Position numbers and translations under genes: made by a program. The notes beneath the pieces were generated by a model. It was not told the origin of the DNA. It was given only the letters and a program-made list of their open reading frames with translations, and searched no databases. 8,323 bases of DNA, taken from positions 1 through 8,323 of the forward strand of contig DATATB010000139.1 of assembly GCA_036268995.1 (NCBI GenBank), given 5' to 3'. The DNA is from DATATB01 sp036268995 (lineage in GTDB: Bacteria; Planctomycetota; Planctomycetia; Pirellulales; PNKZ01). Positions 1 to 6,594 of this stretch are shown piece by piece. Numbering within the stretch: the stretch's first letter is position 1; every line of letters begins with the position of its first letter.

Positions 1-729
1 TTTCGGGCGAATATGGCCGGCCCGGTGTTGTTTTTCGCCGCAGTGATTGCGATCTGGTTAGGCCTCAACAATTCGGTGCGCGGTTTGGTCTCCGAGCGTC
101 CCATTTTCGTCCGAGAGCGCTTAGCTGGGTTGCGTCCCGGAAGCTACTTTGTGTCGAAGCTAGTTTTCTATAGCGCGATCGGAGCCGTCCAACTCCTCCT
201 GTTGCAAGCCGTGCTGTTTGCCGTCGGTCGGCTGACGTTCGCCGAAGATACGCTCGCCGACCTACCCATAATCGTCTTTCCATGGCACTTCCTCGTATTG
301 TTCCTGACATACCTGGGTGGCTTGGCAATGGGGTTCTGTGCATCGGCGGCGGCCCGTACTGAAGAGCAAGCCGTGGCGACGATCCCGGTGATGATCATGC
401 CGCAGTTGCTAGTCAGCGCAGTCGCAACGGGGTATGCGCAAGAACGGTTTTCGGTTCCCCGCCCATTCCGACCATTGGCGGTGACCCTGATGGCCGACGA
501 AACCTATAGCCACTTCATGGAAGCGTTAGTCGACGCTGCTTCGTTTGTGTGCGTTTCACGACCAGCGACGCTGCTGCTCGAACTGCCCGCCGTTCCCGGC
601 TACACAACTTGGTCGCTGGCAGCGGACTTCTGCCACTTGATGATCCTCTTGTTTGCATCTTGGGCCACCGCGGTCGCCGTGTTTCAGCAGCGTGCTCGCC
701 GATGGCCGGAAGAAGTCGGATTCGCATAA
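1..729 (+). CDS. ABC-2 type (ABCG-like) transporter permease, C-terminal part
   Basis: The reading frame is open from the first base to the TAA at 727-729, so this is probably the 3' end of a larger gene; the first ATG (13) has no convincing ribosome site. The 242 visible residues resemble the membrane half of ABCG/White-type exporters: a hydrophobic helix, then the cytoplasmic elbow (GLNNSVRGLVSERPIFVRER, about residues 21-40), then SYFVSKLVFY leading into the next helix. At least four more hydrophobic segments follow, near residues 52-75, 92-112, 124-139 and 210-228. In many bacteria this membrane domain is fused behind FHA and ATPase domains, which would lie upstream of the window here; that is inference. 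The next gene starts 10 bases after the stop and carries its own FHA domain and kinase, suggesting phosphorylation-linked control of transport. The substrate cannot be told. Confidence 0.85.
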   Translation, partial: FRANMAGPVLFFAAVIAIWLGLNNSVRGLVSERPIFVRERLAGLRPGSYFVSKLVFYSAIGAVQLLLLQAVLFAVGRLTFAEDTLADLPIIVFPWHFLVLFLTYLGGLAMGFCASAAARTEEQAVATIPVMIMPQLLVSAVATGYAQERFSVPRPFRPLAVTLMADETYSHFMEALVDAASFVCVSRPATLLLELPAVPGYTTWSLAADFCHLMILLFASWATAVAVFQQRARRWPEEVGFA

Positions 730-736
730 GGGGAAG
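728..736 (+). promoter_or_regulatory. Ribosome binding site that fixes the kinase GTG start
   Basis: The purine run AAGGGGAAG overlaps the permease stop codon and sits a few bases before GTG at 740. It supports that GTG over the in-frame ATG at 653, which would lie 77 bases inside the permease gene and add an N-terminus unlike an FHA domain. Confidence 0.6.
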
Positions 737-739
737 AGC

Positions 740-2206
740 GTGACTTCATCGAACACGCGTGCAGCCACGGGACCACGCCTCTTGCTCCGGGTAACTCATC
801 CGGATGGTGAGACCGAAGAAATCTATCCGGCGCGAGGTATGACGATCGGACAAGACCCATCCAACCAGATTGTCCTCCAAGAGGATGCCGGCGCTCGCCG
901 TACTCATGCGCAGGTCGACCGACAATCCTCCGGCCTGTTCACGTTGACCTGCGTCGATCCCGGGGCAACCATCGAAAGTGACGGCCAGTTGCTTCAGCAA
1001 CTCGAATTGCGACCTGACCTCAAGTTCCGCATCGCACAAACGTCCTTTGAGTGCCATTCTGGGGAAGTCACCGAAGGTCAAGTTGCAGATGCTACGATCG
1101 CAAAGTGCCCCTGGTGCACCAGCACCGTCCTGCCAGAGCCCACCTTTCAGCCCACGCGATGCTCCTCTTGCGCCAAAGGAATTCTTGTTATCGAGGGTAA
1201 GCCTCGCCTCATACTTCCAGAGGCCCTTGACGATTATCACATCGAGCGATTCGTCGCTCGCGGCGGAATGGGGGTACTCGTTCTTGCGCGAGATAAAACG
1301 GGCAAACGGGTCGCAATCAAGGTCCTTCCTCAAGAAGCGACTGCGGACCCTTCAGCGCGACAGCGCTTCCAAGCGGAATATGCGGCATTGACCCGTGTAG
1401 CCCACCCGCGAGTCCTAAGACCGATCGGGCATGGCGAGGTCGCGGGTATTCCGTACCTCGTTACCGAGTGGGTCGAGGGAACGAATTTGCGCGACGTGGT
1501 AGAAGAGGCTAAAAGAACAGGAGCATTGCCCAAGTTTTCAGAAGTTCTCCGCTGGTTCGTTGACACCAGCGAAGGCTTGGCCGCCATCCACGACGTCGGC
1601 CTCGTCCATCGCGATATTAAGCCTTCAAACATCCTTCTGCTACCGGATGGTCATGCAATTGTCGCCGACTTGGGCATCGCAAAGTCACTGGAAGACTCGG
1701 CCGGCCTGACAATGACATCTGTAGCGCCCGGGACATTTGATTACATGGCGCCGGAGCAGCACATTGGCTCTCCAAGGCTGGATGAACGGGCTGATCAGTA
1801 CAGCTTGGGAGTTACGTTCTACGAGGCCCTAACTGGCCGAAAGCCAACGGGGACCTGGGCCGACGCATCTGCCGTCAACAGATCTGTTCCAACCTATTTC
1901 GACGGCATACTAAAGCGGCTATTGCTGCCATTTCCGGAATCCCGTTACCCGTCGGTAGAGAAACTTTTGGATGAGCTAAGAGCGGTCTTGGAAGTTGGCC
2001 TCGCCGGCGGCGGATCGATTACCGTTCCAGAAGTACCGCCGGCAGCCGCTGTTCCGATTTCGGCCATCGTCATGGCTGGGATCCTCATGGGCTCGGCAAC
2101 GGGGAGCCTTGCGGCTCTGTGGCTCAATGCGGGCGTGTTAGCAGGAGCCATGCTTGGAGCATTTATTGGCGCGCTCGCGGGCAGATTTGTGGGAGCGGCT
2201 CGTTAG
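740..2206 (+). CDS. FHA domain, zinc ribbon and Ser/Thr protein kinase, membrane anchored
   Basis: A 488-aa Hanks-type kinase. Residues about 12-105 look like an FHA phosphothreonine-binding domain (MTIGQDPSNQIVL, then RRTHAQV). Cysteines 123, 126, 141 and 144 form a CxxC-CxxC zinc ribbon. The kinase domain spans about 166-420: glycine loop near 172-178, ATP-anchoring Lys194 in VAIK, probable helix-C Glu213, catalytic HRDIKPSN with Asp292 and Asn297, metal-binding Asp310, APE at 337-339, and DQYSLGV at about 352. It should be active, since all catalytic residues are present, although the metal motif is DLG rather than DFG and the first glycine of the loop is alanine. Two glycine-rich hydrophobic helices (about 438-486) end the protein, so the catalytic part is probably cytoplasmic on a C-terminal anchor. 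The gene ends in tandem TAG TAG. Targets are unknown; the permease 10 bases upstream and the two envelope proteins downstream are the obvious candidates. Confidence 0.93.
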   Translation: MTSSNTRAATGPRLLLRVTHPDGETEEIYPARGMTIGQDPSNQIVLQEDAGARRTHAQVDRQSSGLFTLTCVDPGATIESDGQLLQQLELRPDLKFRIAQTSFECHSGEVTEGQVADATIAKCPWCTSTVLPEPTFQPTRCSSCAKGILVIEGKPRLILPEALDDYHIERFVARGGMGVLVLARDKTGKRVAIKVLPQEATADPSARQRFQAEYAALTRVAHPRVLRPIGHGEVAGIPYLVTEWVEGTNLRDVVEEAKRTGALPKFSEVLRWFVDTSEGLAAIHDVGLVHRDIKPSNILLLPDGHAIVADLGIAKSLEDSAGLTMTSVAPGTFDYMAPEQHIGSPRLDERADQYSLGVTFYEALTGRKPTGTWADASAVNRSVPTYFDGILKRLLLPFPESRYPSVEKLLDELRAVLEVGLAGGGSITVPEVPPAAAVPISAIVMAGILMGSATGSLAALWLNAGVLAGAMLGAFIGALAGRFVGAAR

Positions 2207-2255
2207 TAGTTGTACTTTCCAAAGCGTGAGAGAGCACACACAAAGGGTAACGGTC

Positions 2256-3176
2256 ATGCGTGATACACTGAAATTGAATGTCCTATCATTTGCCAACGTG
2301 CTGGCCCTTGGCGTCTACGTAGCGTTCTGTCTTGCGTCCATGCCCTTCCGGGCTCAAGCGAGCGAGACCAATGCAGAGCGCGCATCGCGGCTCTACAACA
2401 CAATTACTTGGGTCAAGGGCCCAGCCACCGCATCGCTGAGGTCGCACGCGACAATTGATGTACCAGCAGGCTTCCAGTTCACCGGCACGGTCGGAGCGAA
2501 GACTTGGGCAGAGATTAACGAGAACCTAGCAGATGATACTTTAGATGGTGTACTGATGCCAGTTAACCTGTCTTGGTTTCTTAATCTACATTATAACGAC
2601 ATCGGACACGTACCTGACAACGAGAAGGGCAGCCTCGACGCCGATGCCATACTGCGAAGCATTCGCGAAGGCACTGATGCGGGCAACATCGCACGCCGCC
2701 AACGCAACTGGCCAGAGCTTCATGTGGTCGACTGGATTCATCCGCCGAGTTACGACGCCCAGTCTAATCATCTTGTCTGGGCGATAAAGCTAAAGTCAAC
2801 CGATGGGGTGACGGGGAACTACCGCACCGGAATTCTCGGTCGCACCGGAATTATGTCGGCTGTTCTCGTTGCGGACATTGACTCGCTGCCAAGTGTCATT
2901 CCGGCGGCCAAACAACTTCTCTCAACAGTGCGCTTCGCGCCGGGCAATACGTACGCCGAATGGCGCTCCGGCGATCGCATGGCCCAATATGGGCTAACTG
3001 GCTTGATTACAGGCGGAGCCACAGTTACAGCCGCGAAAACCGGCCTACTGTCTAAGCTCGGCGGCCTGATAGCTAAGTCGGGGAAAGGGATCGCGGCCGC
3101 CTGTGTGGCGTTATTCGCTGGACTTTGGAAGCTGCTTACTGGAAAGCGCAAAGCGGATGGGAAGCCGGCTGCATGA
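2256..3176 (+). CDS. DUF2167-like exported, membrane-anchored protein
   Basis: A 306-aa protein. I chose ATG 2256 because AAAGGG lies 8 bases upstream and it gives a clean signal sequence: hydrophobic residues about 8-28, then an AQA cleavage site near 33-35. The in-frame ATG at 2154 would overlap the kinase end. The body matches my memory of the DUF2167 family: WVKGPATASLRSHATIDVP (residues 52-70), the YNDIGHVPDNEKGSLDADAI stretch (113-132), then SIREGTDAGN, and WAIKLK preceding NYRTGILGRTGIMS. The C-terminus (about 244-295) is Gly/Ala-rich and hydrophobic, ending in a basic tail, as in family members with a membrane anchor. The family has no assigned biochemical function that I know of. It sits 49 bases after the kinase, and its TGA overlaps the next start by 4 bases, so the two proteins are probably made together. 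Confidence 0.85.
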   Translation: MRDTLKLNVLSFANVLALGVYVAFCLASMPFRAQASETNAERASRLYNTITWVKGPATASLRSHATIDVPAGFQFTGTVGAKTWAEINENLADDTLDGVLMPVNLSWFLNLHYNDIGHVPDNEKGSLDADAILRSIREGTDAGNIARRQRNWPELHVVDWIHPPSYDAQSNHLVWAIKLKSTDGVTGNYRTGILGRTGIMSAVLVADIDSLPSVIPAAKQLLSTVRFAPGNTYAEWRSGDRMAQYGLTGLITGGATVTAAKTGLLSKLGGLIAKSGKGIAAACVALFAGLWKLLTGKRKADGKPAA

Positions 3177-4357
3177 TCGCGTCGCATACGCTGAATGACC
3201 TCGAGTTGATTCTACTGGTGCTGGCGGCACTCTACTTCTCAGAATGCAGCTGCTGGATCCCCGAAGCGGCGGTGTGCGTTTGCGGCGTGCGTCGCCATCG
3301 CACCGCGGTAGCAATGGGACCTCTTGCAAATGAGCATGGCCGCCTGGTCTTGACCAACCTGCTGCCGTGGTCTTTCTCGTTTGTTTGCAGTGCTTGGCCC
3401 ATTCCTTTCGACGCACGTGGCATCGTCCTGGTTCCAGGAGGCGAAATTCAGAAGGCCAATGGAGGGCGAAATGACCTGTGGCTTCCGCATGAAGCCATCA
3501 GCTCGATCACAACCGAAGAGCGGAAGCTACTCATCAACGGGCGGGTAGTCGCCAAATTGTTCTCGGCCGCGGGGGCCGTATTTGTTGCTACTCGACTGGA
3601 CCGCGTTCGCCGGGCCACGCCGGCAAAACGCGAGCAAGCCGCCGAGGCTGTGCTTGCGGACATCACGGATACGGTCGCGATTTCCGGGCGTTTGCGCAGT
3701 CTTAAAATCGAACGCCGTGCGTTAACTGACATATGCACCGCCTTCGCTATTTATGCGTTCGTAGTTGGGCCGGCTCTATACTACGCTGGTGCACTCAATC
3801 GAGCATGGAGTGCCGCCACCTACTTGGCCAGCTTCTTGGCCATATGGGCTTGCAGCATCGCATACTACTGCGCGATGTATCGGTCATTTATTCGCGAATC
3901 ACGGATGAGCGCGGTTTCTCGCATGGTCATGTTGTTGCTGTCTCCAGCATCCGCCATGCGCGCAGCGGAAAGTATTGCGCGCGGTTGCTTTGACGGCTAT
4001 GAACCAGTTGCGGTAGCTTCGGTTATTTGCCGACAACGAGATTTGCGTAAACTTGCCGAACAGAGACTTCGGGAACTCTGCGCGCAACCACAAACCCCGG
4101 TGGTGGCCTCGAGCCCGGAGCGGGCGTTGTTATGGTTCCAGGAACGAGTAGCACGCCGGTTGCGCATGGCGGTCGAGGAGGCGGGTCTCGACCCGCGCGA
4201 GCTCCTGGCCGAACCTGTCCGAATGGTGGACGCGCAATCGTACTGTCCGCGATGCCTGACACAGTACACCTTGGATCATGGGTCTTGCGAGAGCTGCAAC
4301 GGGCTGGCGTTGCAATCATGGACACCTCAGTGGAGTCTGCGAAAGGCTGAAGTTTAG
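3173..4357 (+). CDS. Membrane protein with C-terminal zinc ribbon, unknown function
   Basis: A 394-aa protein. The start at 3173 is chosen because its ATG overlaps the preceding TGA as ATGA, a translational-coupling arrangement; the in-frame ATG at 3125 would run inside the DUF2167-like gene. Hydrophobic segments lie near residues 9-22 (LELILLVLAALYF), about 50-62, and a stronger pair at about 196-240 containing FAIYAFVVGPALYYAG and LASFLAIWACSIAYYCAMY. Between them is a soluble part of about 130 residues. The last 40 residues hold a CPRC-CESC zinc ribbon (Cys358, 361, 372, 375). I recall similar proteins beside DUF2167 genes in planctomycetes, but no function. It is the last gene of the + strand operon, and no U-rich terminator follows it on this strand. 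Real gene: high confidence. Function: unknown. Confidence 0.8.
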   Translation: MIASHTLNDLELILLVLAALYFSECSCWIPEAAVCVCGVRRHRTAVAMGPLANEHGRLVLTNLLPWSFSFVCSAWPIPFDARGIVLVPGGEIQKANGGRNDLWLPHEAISSITTEERKLLINGRVVAKLFSAAGAVFVATRLDRVRRATPAKREQAAEAVLADITDTVAISGRLRSLKIERRALTDICTAFAIYAFVVGPALYYAGALNRAWSAATYLASFLAIWACSIAYYCAMYRSFIRESRMSAVSRMVMLLLSPASAMRAAESIARGCFDGYEPVAVASVICRQRDLRKLAEQRLRELCAQPQTPVVASSPERALLWFQERVARRLRMAVEEAGLDPRELLAEPVRMVDAQSYCPRCLTQYTLDHGSCESCNGLALQSWTPQWSLRKAEV

Positions 4358-4390
4358 CTGTCGGTCACATGGGGAAAGTGGTGTATTGCT

Positions 4391-4434
4391 AAAAAAAAGC
4401 GACCACATGCCGCCCTTGCGGGCGGCACGGTCGC
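4391..4434 (-). terminator. Intrinsic terminator of the minus-strand operon
   Basis: An interrupted stem pairs GCGACC (4399-4404) with GGTCGC (4429-4434) and GCCGCCC (4409-4415) with GGGCGGC (4420-4426) around a 4-base loop. On the + strand eight A's (4391-4398) precede it, so on the - strand the hairpin is followed by eight U's, the classic factor-independent form. It lies 20 bases past the stop of the 57-aa gene. The + strand direction lacks a U run, so it is probably one-way. Confidence 0.9.
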
Positions 4435-4454
4435 ATTCGGCATCTGACAGCTTG

Positions 4455-4628
4455 TTACCGCCGCCGCTGTCTGGGCTTCGCCCCTTGGCTCGATCCGCCC
4501 AGACCTCCGAGCACGAAACAAAGGCCGATTGCGGTCCCGATCATGCCTGCCCAGCCGGCGATCGGGTAGCCAATCACGGCGCCGGCAATGGCGGCAATCA
4601 CGAACGGGAAGGATTCTTGCGATTTCAT
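4455..4628 (-). CDS. Small glycine-rich membrane protein (57 aa)
   Basis: A short gene with ATG at 4628 and TAA at 4455-4457. AAGGAAG (4636-4642) lies 7 bases before the start. The product begins MKSQESFPF, continues with one long or two short glycine-zipper-like hydrophobic segments (about residues 8-44, with repeated GxxxG-like spacing such as AAIAGAVIG and GMIGTAIG), and ends in a basic tail (KPRQRRR) typical of a cytoplasmic anchor. It starts 54 bases after the nuclease stop on the same strand and is followed directly by the terminator, so it is probably the last gene of that operon. I do not recognise a family. It could be a small toxin-like or scaffold membrane protein, but nothing in the sequence decides this. 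Confidence 0.7.
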   Translation of the reverse strand: MKSQESFPFVIAAIAGAVIGYPIAGWAGMIGTAIGLCFVLGGLGGSSQGAKPRQRRR

Positions 4629-4682
4629 CAAATGGCTTCCTTTGGATGTTTTTCGATCCCGGTCACCCTGGCGACGGGCCGC

Positions 4683-5507
4683 TCAGCCGGTCCAGGCGCG
4701 GCACGGCGCGCGGTACGGGCACGTCGGGCAGTTCATCGGCGATGGGCTTGGAAAGAAATGGCGCCCCTCGATTGCACGCCAGACGTTCTGCATGACGCGC
4801 TTGGTCCGTGCCACGCGGTGGGGATCAACGGTCACTGCGAGCCGGTCGACGACCGGTTCGTTGGTTTTGGTGATGACGGCGAACTCTAGCCGGATCGACT
4901 TTTCCGGCGCCAGTCGCCTGACCAACTCCGAATAAAGCAACAATTGCTCGCCGGCTTCGTCAGCGTGGCCCGCACTCCAGCGACTGCGGGCCGTCTTGAA
5001 ATCGGTGATGACCAGTGCGTCGCCCGTGTCGACGAGCAGGTCGATGCGAGCCAAAAGGTCAGGGCACCCTGGAACGAGCTGCCCGCGCAGCTCTTCTTCG
5101 ATGCCTATGATCTTACCGCCAGGCTTCGCAAGACTGCTATTCTGGAAAGCACGCAGTATGCGGTCGGCAAGCCGGCCCAGGCTATCGGCGGTTTCGTCCT
5201 TGCCAAACTGGACGCATGCGGGATCCCGATCCTGCCACCCTGCCTGGTACGCGGCGAGCAGAGTGTCGAGGTCTGGCGCCGGGTTACCGGCCAGCAGCTC
5301 GTTGAAATGGAGTTCGACCGCTCGATGGATCGCGCCGCCGAAGACGAGGCTCGAAGAAACCGTTTCTTCGGGCAAGCCGGCGACATACTTGAAGTACCAG
5401 CGCAGCGGACAGGTCTGATACAGGGATAGCGATGAAAACGAGAGATAGTCCCTGCCCATGAGCCGCTCGGCTGTTTCGTTGGGCGCGAGCTTGGCGGCGC
5501 TAATCAT
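4683..5507 (-). CDS. PD-(D/E)XK nuclease, RecB/AddB/Cas4-like, with Fe-S cysteines
   Basis: A 274-aa single-domain nuclease of the PDDEXK_1 type. Visible motifs: SFSSLSLYQTCPLRWYFKY (about 23-41) with Cys33; GGAIHRAVE with His61; an acidic EEEL (137-140); ID with Asp156 and then ITDFKT with Asp169 and Lys171, the likely metal and catalytic residues; and the QLLLY motif with Gln188 and Tyr192. Near the end come Cys260, Cys263 and Cys269 (CPTC, then x5, then C). With Cys33 these form the four-cysteine pattern that holds a 4Fe-4S cluster in AddB, Cas4 and related exonucleases. It should therefore act on DNA ends or single strands, with no helicase domain of its own. The start at 5507 overlaps the TGA of the upstream gene as ATGA, with GGGAGGG (5513-5519) 5 bases before it. 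No cas genes or repeats are nearby, so a Cas4 role is unlikely. Confidence 0.9.
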   Translation of the reverse strand: MISAAKLAPNETAERLMGRDYLSFSSLSLYQTCPLRWYFKYVAGLPEETVSSSLVFGGAIHRAVELHFNELLAGNPAPDLDTLLAAYQAGWQDRDPACVQFGKDETADSLGRLADRILRAFQNSSLAKPGGKIIGIEEELRGQLVPGCPDLLARIDLLVDTGDALVITDFKTARSRWSAGHADEAGEQLLLYSELVRRLAPEKSIRLEFAVITKTNEPVVDRLAVTVDPHRVARTKRVMQNVWRAIEGRHFFPSPSPMNCPTCPYRAPCRAWTG

Positions 5508-5962
5508 CGCCGCCCTCCCGTCCCGCTACTATTGCTCTGGGCCTTCAGGCTGTCGATCAACTCGCTTGCTTCGTTGATCGACAGGTCGTCGGCCTGCGAG
5601 ACGTTGAACCGTTCGGCGAGTACGGCAGCCAAATCCAGTTGCTCCCGGCCGGCGATGGCGTGCAGCGCCCGCACCTGGCTAGCTGTTGCGTGGCGGCCAT
5701 TGTTGCGCCGCTGCCCGCTGCCATTGGCGGGCTGGCTGGTGTTGCCGTTGCCAGTGCCATGGTTGGACGAGGTATTACCGGCCAGCTCTTCGTCGACCGA
5801 AGTTTTCGCCAGGGTGAACAGCTGCCGGATGCGGTCCTTGAGCTTGTCGGGGTCGCCGATGAGCCCACTTTCGAGTTCCAGCTCCAGATTTACCGAAGCG
5901 CCGCGCGAGCCGTAGTTCGACTCGCCGACCTTGCGGTTGAAGCCGACGTTAAGTTTGAGCAT
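5504..5962 (-). CDS. Unknown two-domain protein with a C-terminal helical tail like that of annealing proteins
   Basis: A 152-aa protein with a strong ribosome site (AAGGAG, 5970-5975). The N-terminal part (1-60) starts MLKLNVGFNRKVGESNYGSR and reads as beta-strands followed by a helix; I do not recognise it as a named family. A low-complexity Asn/Gly/Ser linker (about 61-92) follows. The C-terminal part (about 92-142) has ATASQVRALHAIAGREQLDL, then FNVSQADDLSINEASELID, a pattern I associate with the C-terminal tails of phage and plasmid single-strand annealing or DNA-binding proteins; this is memory-based and not a search result. Its TGA overlaps the nuclease ATG, so the two are probably translated in fixed ratio and may interact. 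A DNA-binding partner that loads or guides the nuclease is a reasonable inference, but unproven. Confidence 0.8.
   Translation of the reverse strand: MLKLNVGFNRKVGESNYGSRGASVNLELELESGLIGDPDKLKDRIRQLFTLAKTSVDEELAGNTSSNHGTGNGNTSQPANGSGQRRNNGRHATASQVRALHAIAGREQLDLAAVLAERFNVSQADDLSINEASELIDSLKAQSNSSGTGGRR
5550..5584. repeat. Perfect 12-bp inverted repeat inside the 152-aa gene
   Basis: CTGTCGATCAAC (5550-5561) and GTTGATCGACAG (5573-5584) are exact reverse complements around an 11-base spacer. The repeat codes for the LSIN and ELIDS parts of the helical tail, and its near arm ends about 43 bases before the coupled nuclease start. In mRNA it would be a stable stem-loop. It may be coincidence of coding, an mRNA stability element, or a control of nuclease translation. 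Confidence 0.85.
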
Positions 5963-6202
5963 CGCTCTTCTCCTTGGAGGGATATGGGCTTGTGGAATCC
6001 CGTGCCTATTGACGAGCCGATTTGTGCCGGCCTAGCATGACGTCGTGGGGATTGTTCAAAGCTATGCGAAGCGAAGCAAAGCACACGGTTCGTAGTGCCG
6101 ACGAGTGCCCCACCTTGTCGAGCACCTTGTTGTCAGCCGGCTCGCGGTGTTCGGCGTGTTGCCGTCATACTCAAAGCCCGTCTCAAAATCGGAGAATCAG
6201 TT
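5963..6202. other. Divergent intergenic region
   Basis: This 240-base stretch separates the - strand 152-aa gene from the + strand 78-aa gene, so it should hold promoters in both directions. I see the Shine-Dalgarno sites at both ends, a short GCGAA GCGAA GCAAA near-repeat around 6066-6081 and two copies of CACCTTGT (6111-6118 and 6123-6130). I see no convincing -35/-10 pair and no conserved coding frame. Confidence 0.45.
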
Positions 6203-6439
6203 ATGTGCTTTGCGGAACTTCATCAGATGCAGGCGTTGTTGAGTTCACTCGATGGGCAAGCCAATGCTTTGCTCGAAAAGCTCGAACGCATCAACACTGC
6301 ACTCGAAACGGCCAGCCAAAGATCGCGAGAACTTCCGGACCTCGACCACCTCGAGGAATTAATCCCGCAAGTCGCGAAACTGGCCGGTGCCTTGGAGCCG
6401 GCGGCAAAGTCTTCACGACGATTGCAACAGGCTATCTAG
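6203..6439 (+). CDS. Small predicted coiled-coil protein (78 aa)
   Basis: ATG at 6203 is preceded by GGAGAA (6191-6196) with a 6-base gap, which favours it over an in-frame start near 6095 that would add a Cys/Pro-rich stretch unlike a real protein. The product is almost entirely helical, with heptad-like leucines (MQALLSSL, ANALLEKLERINTAL, DHLEELIPQVAKLAGAL) and a Pro-containing break near residues 45-55, so it may form a helical hairpin or oligomer. It lies on the + strand between two - strand genes of the DNA-processing block. I do not recognise a family. An antitoxin-like or structural partner role is possible, but nothing here shows it. Confidence 0.65.
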   Translation: MCFAELHQMQALLSSLDGQANALLEKLERINTALETASQRSRELPDLDHLEELIPQVAKLAGALEPAAKSSRRLQQAI

Positions 6440-6440
6440 G

Positions 6441-6534
6441 GCACGAGCAGTCAAGGGGCGGGCTGGAGGCGCGAGTCTTCATCCCGCCCCGCTGTCTCGC
6501 GGCATTGCTCGTGGGCTCGGTCTCCTGTCCGAGC
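6441..6534. other. Structured convergent intergenic region
   Basis: Between the convergent ends of the 78-aa gene and the clamp-like gene are nested inverted repeats: CACGAGCA (6442-6449) with TGCTCGTG (6506-6513), GGGGCGGG (6455-6462) with CCCGCCCC (6483-6490), and GCTCGG (6515-6520) with CCGAGC (6529-6534). It may terminate transcription in both directions, but neither strand shows a U run, so a standard intrinsic terminator is not supported. Confidence 0.5.
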
Positions 6535-6594
6535 GGAGCCAGGAACAGACCTATTCGAGCGGTATGTGGCGTTGTCTGTGCGAATTCTCACTGC

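Noticed and set aside
746..1333. 195-aa open frame on the - strand opposite the kinase
   Set aside because: It lies wholly inside the FHA/kinase gene, whose domains are clear; the antisense product shows no recognisable motif.
4391..4434. Hairpin as a terminator for the + strand operon
   Set aside because: On the + strand the A run precedes the stem and no U run follows it; only the - strand direction fits.
4469..4504. GTCTGGGC/GCCCAGAC inverted repeat near the 57-aa gene end
   Set aside because: It lies in coding sequence, has a 20-base spacer with a competing GGGC-TTCG-CCCC hairpin, and adds nothing clear beyond the terminator downstream.
4278..4889. 203-aa open frame on the + strand
   Set aside because: It crosses the terminator, the 57-aa gene and the nuclease end antisense, and its product is low-complexity and Arg/Ala/His-rich.
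4944..5429. + strand open frames opposite the nuclease
   Set aside because: The - strand frame carries complete nuclease motifs, so these are antisense shadows.
4683..5507. Nuclease as a CRISPR Cas4
   Set aside because: The motifs fit Cas4 as well as RecB/AddB, but there is no repeat array and no other cas gene in the window.
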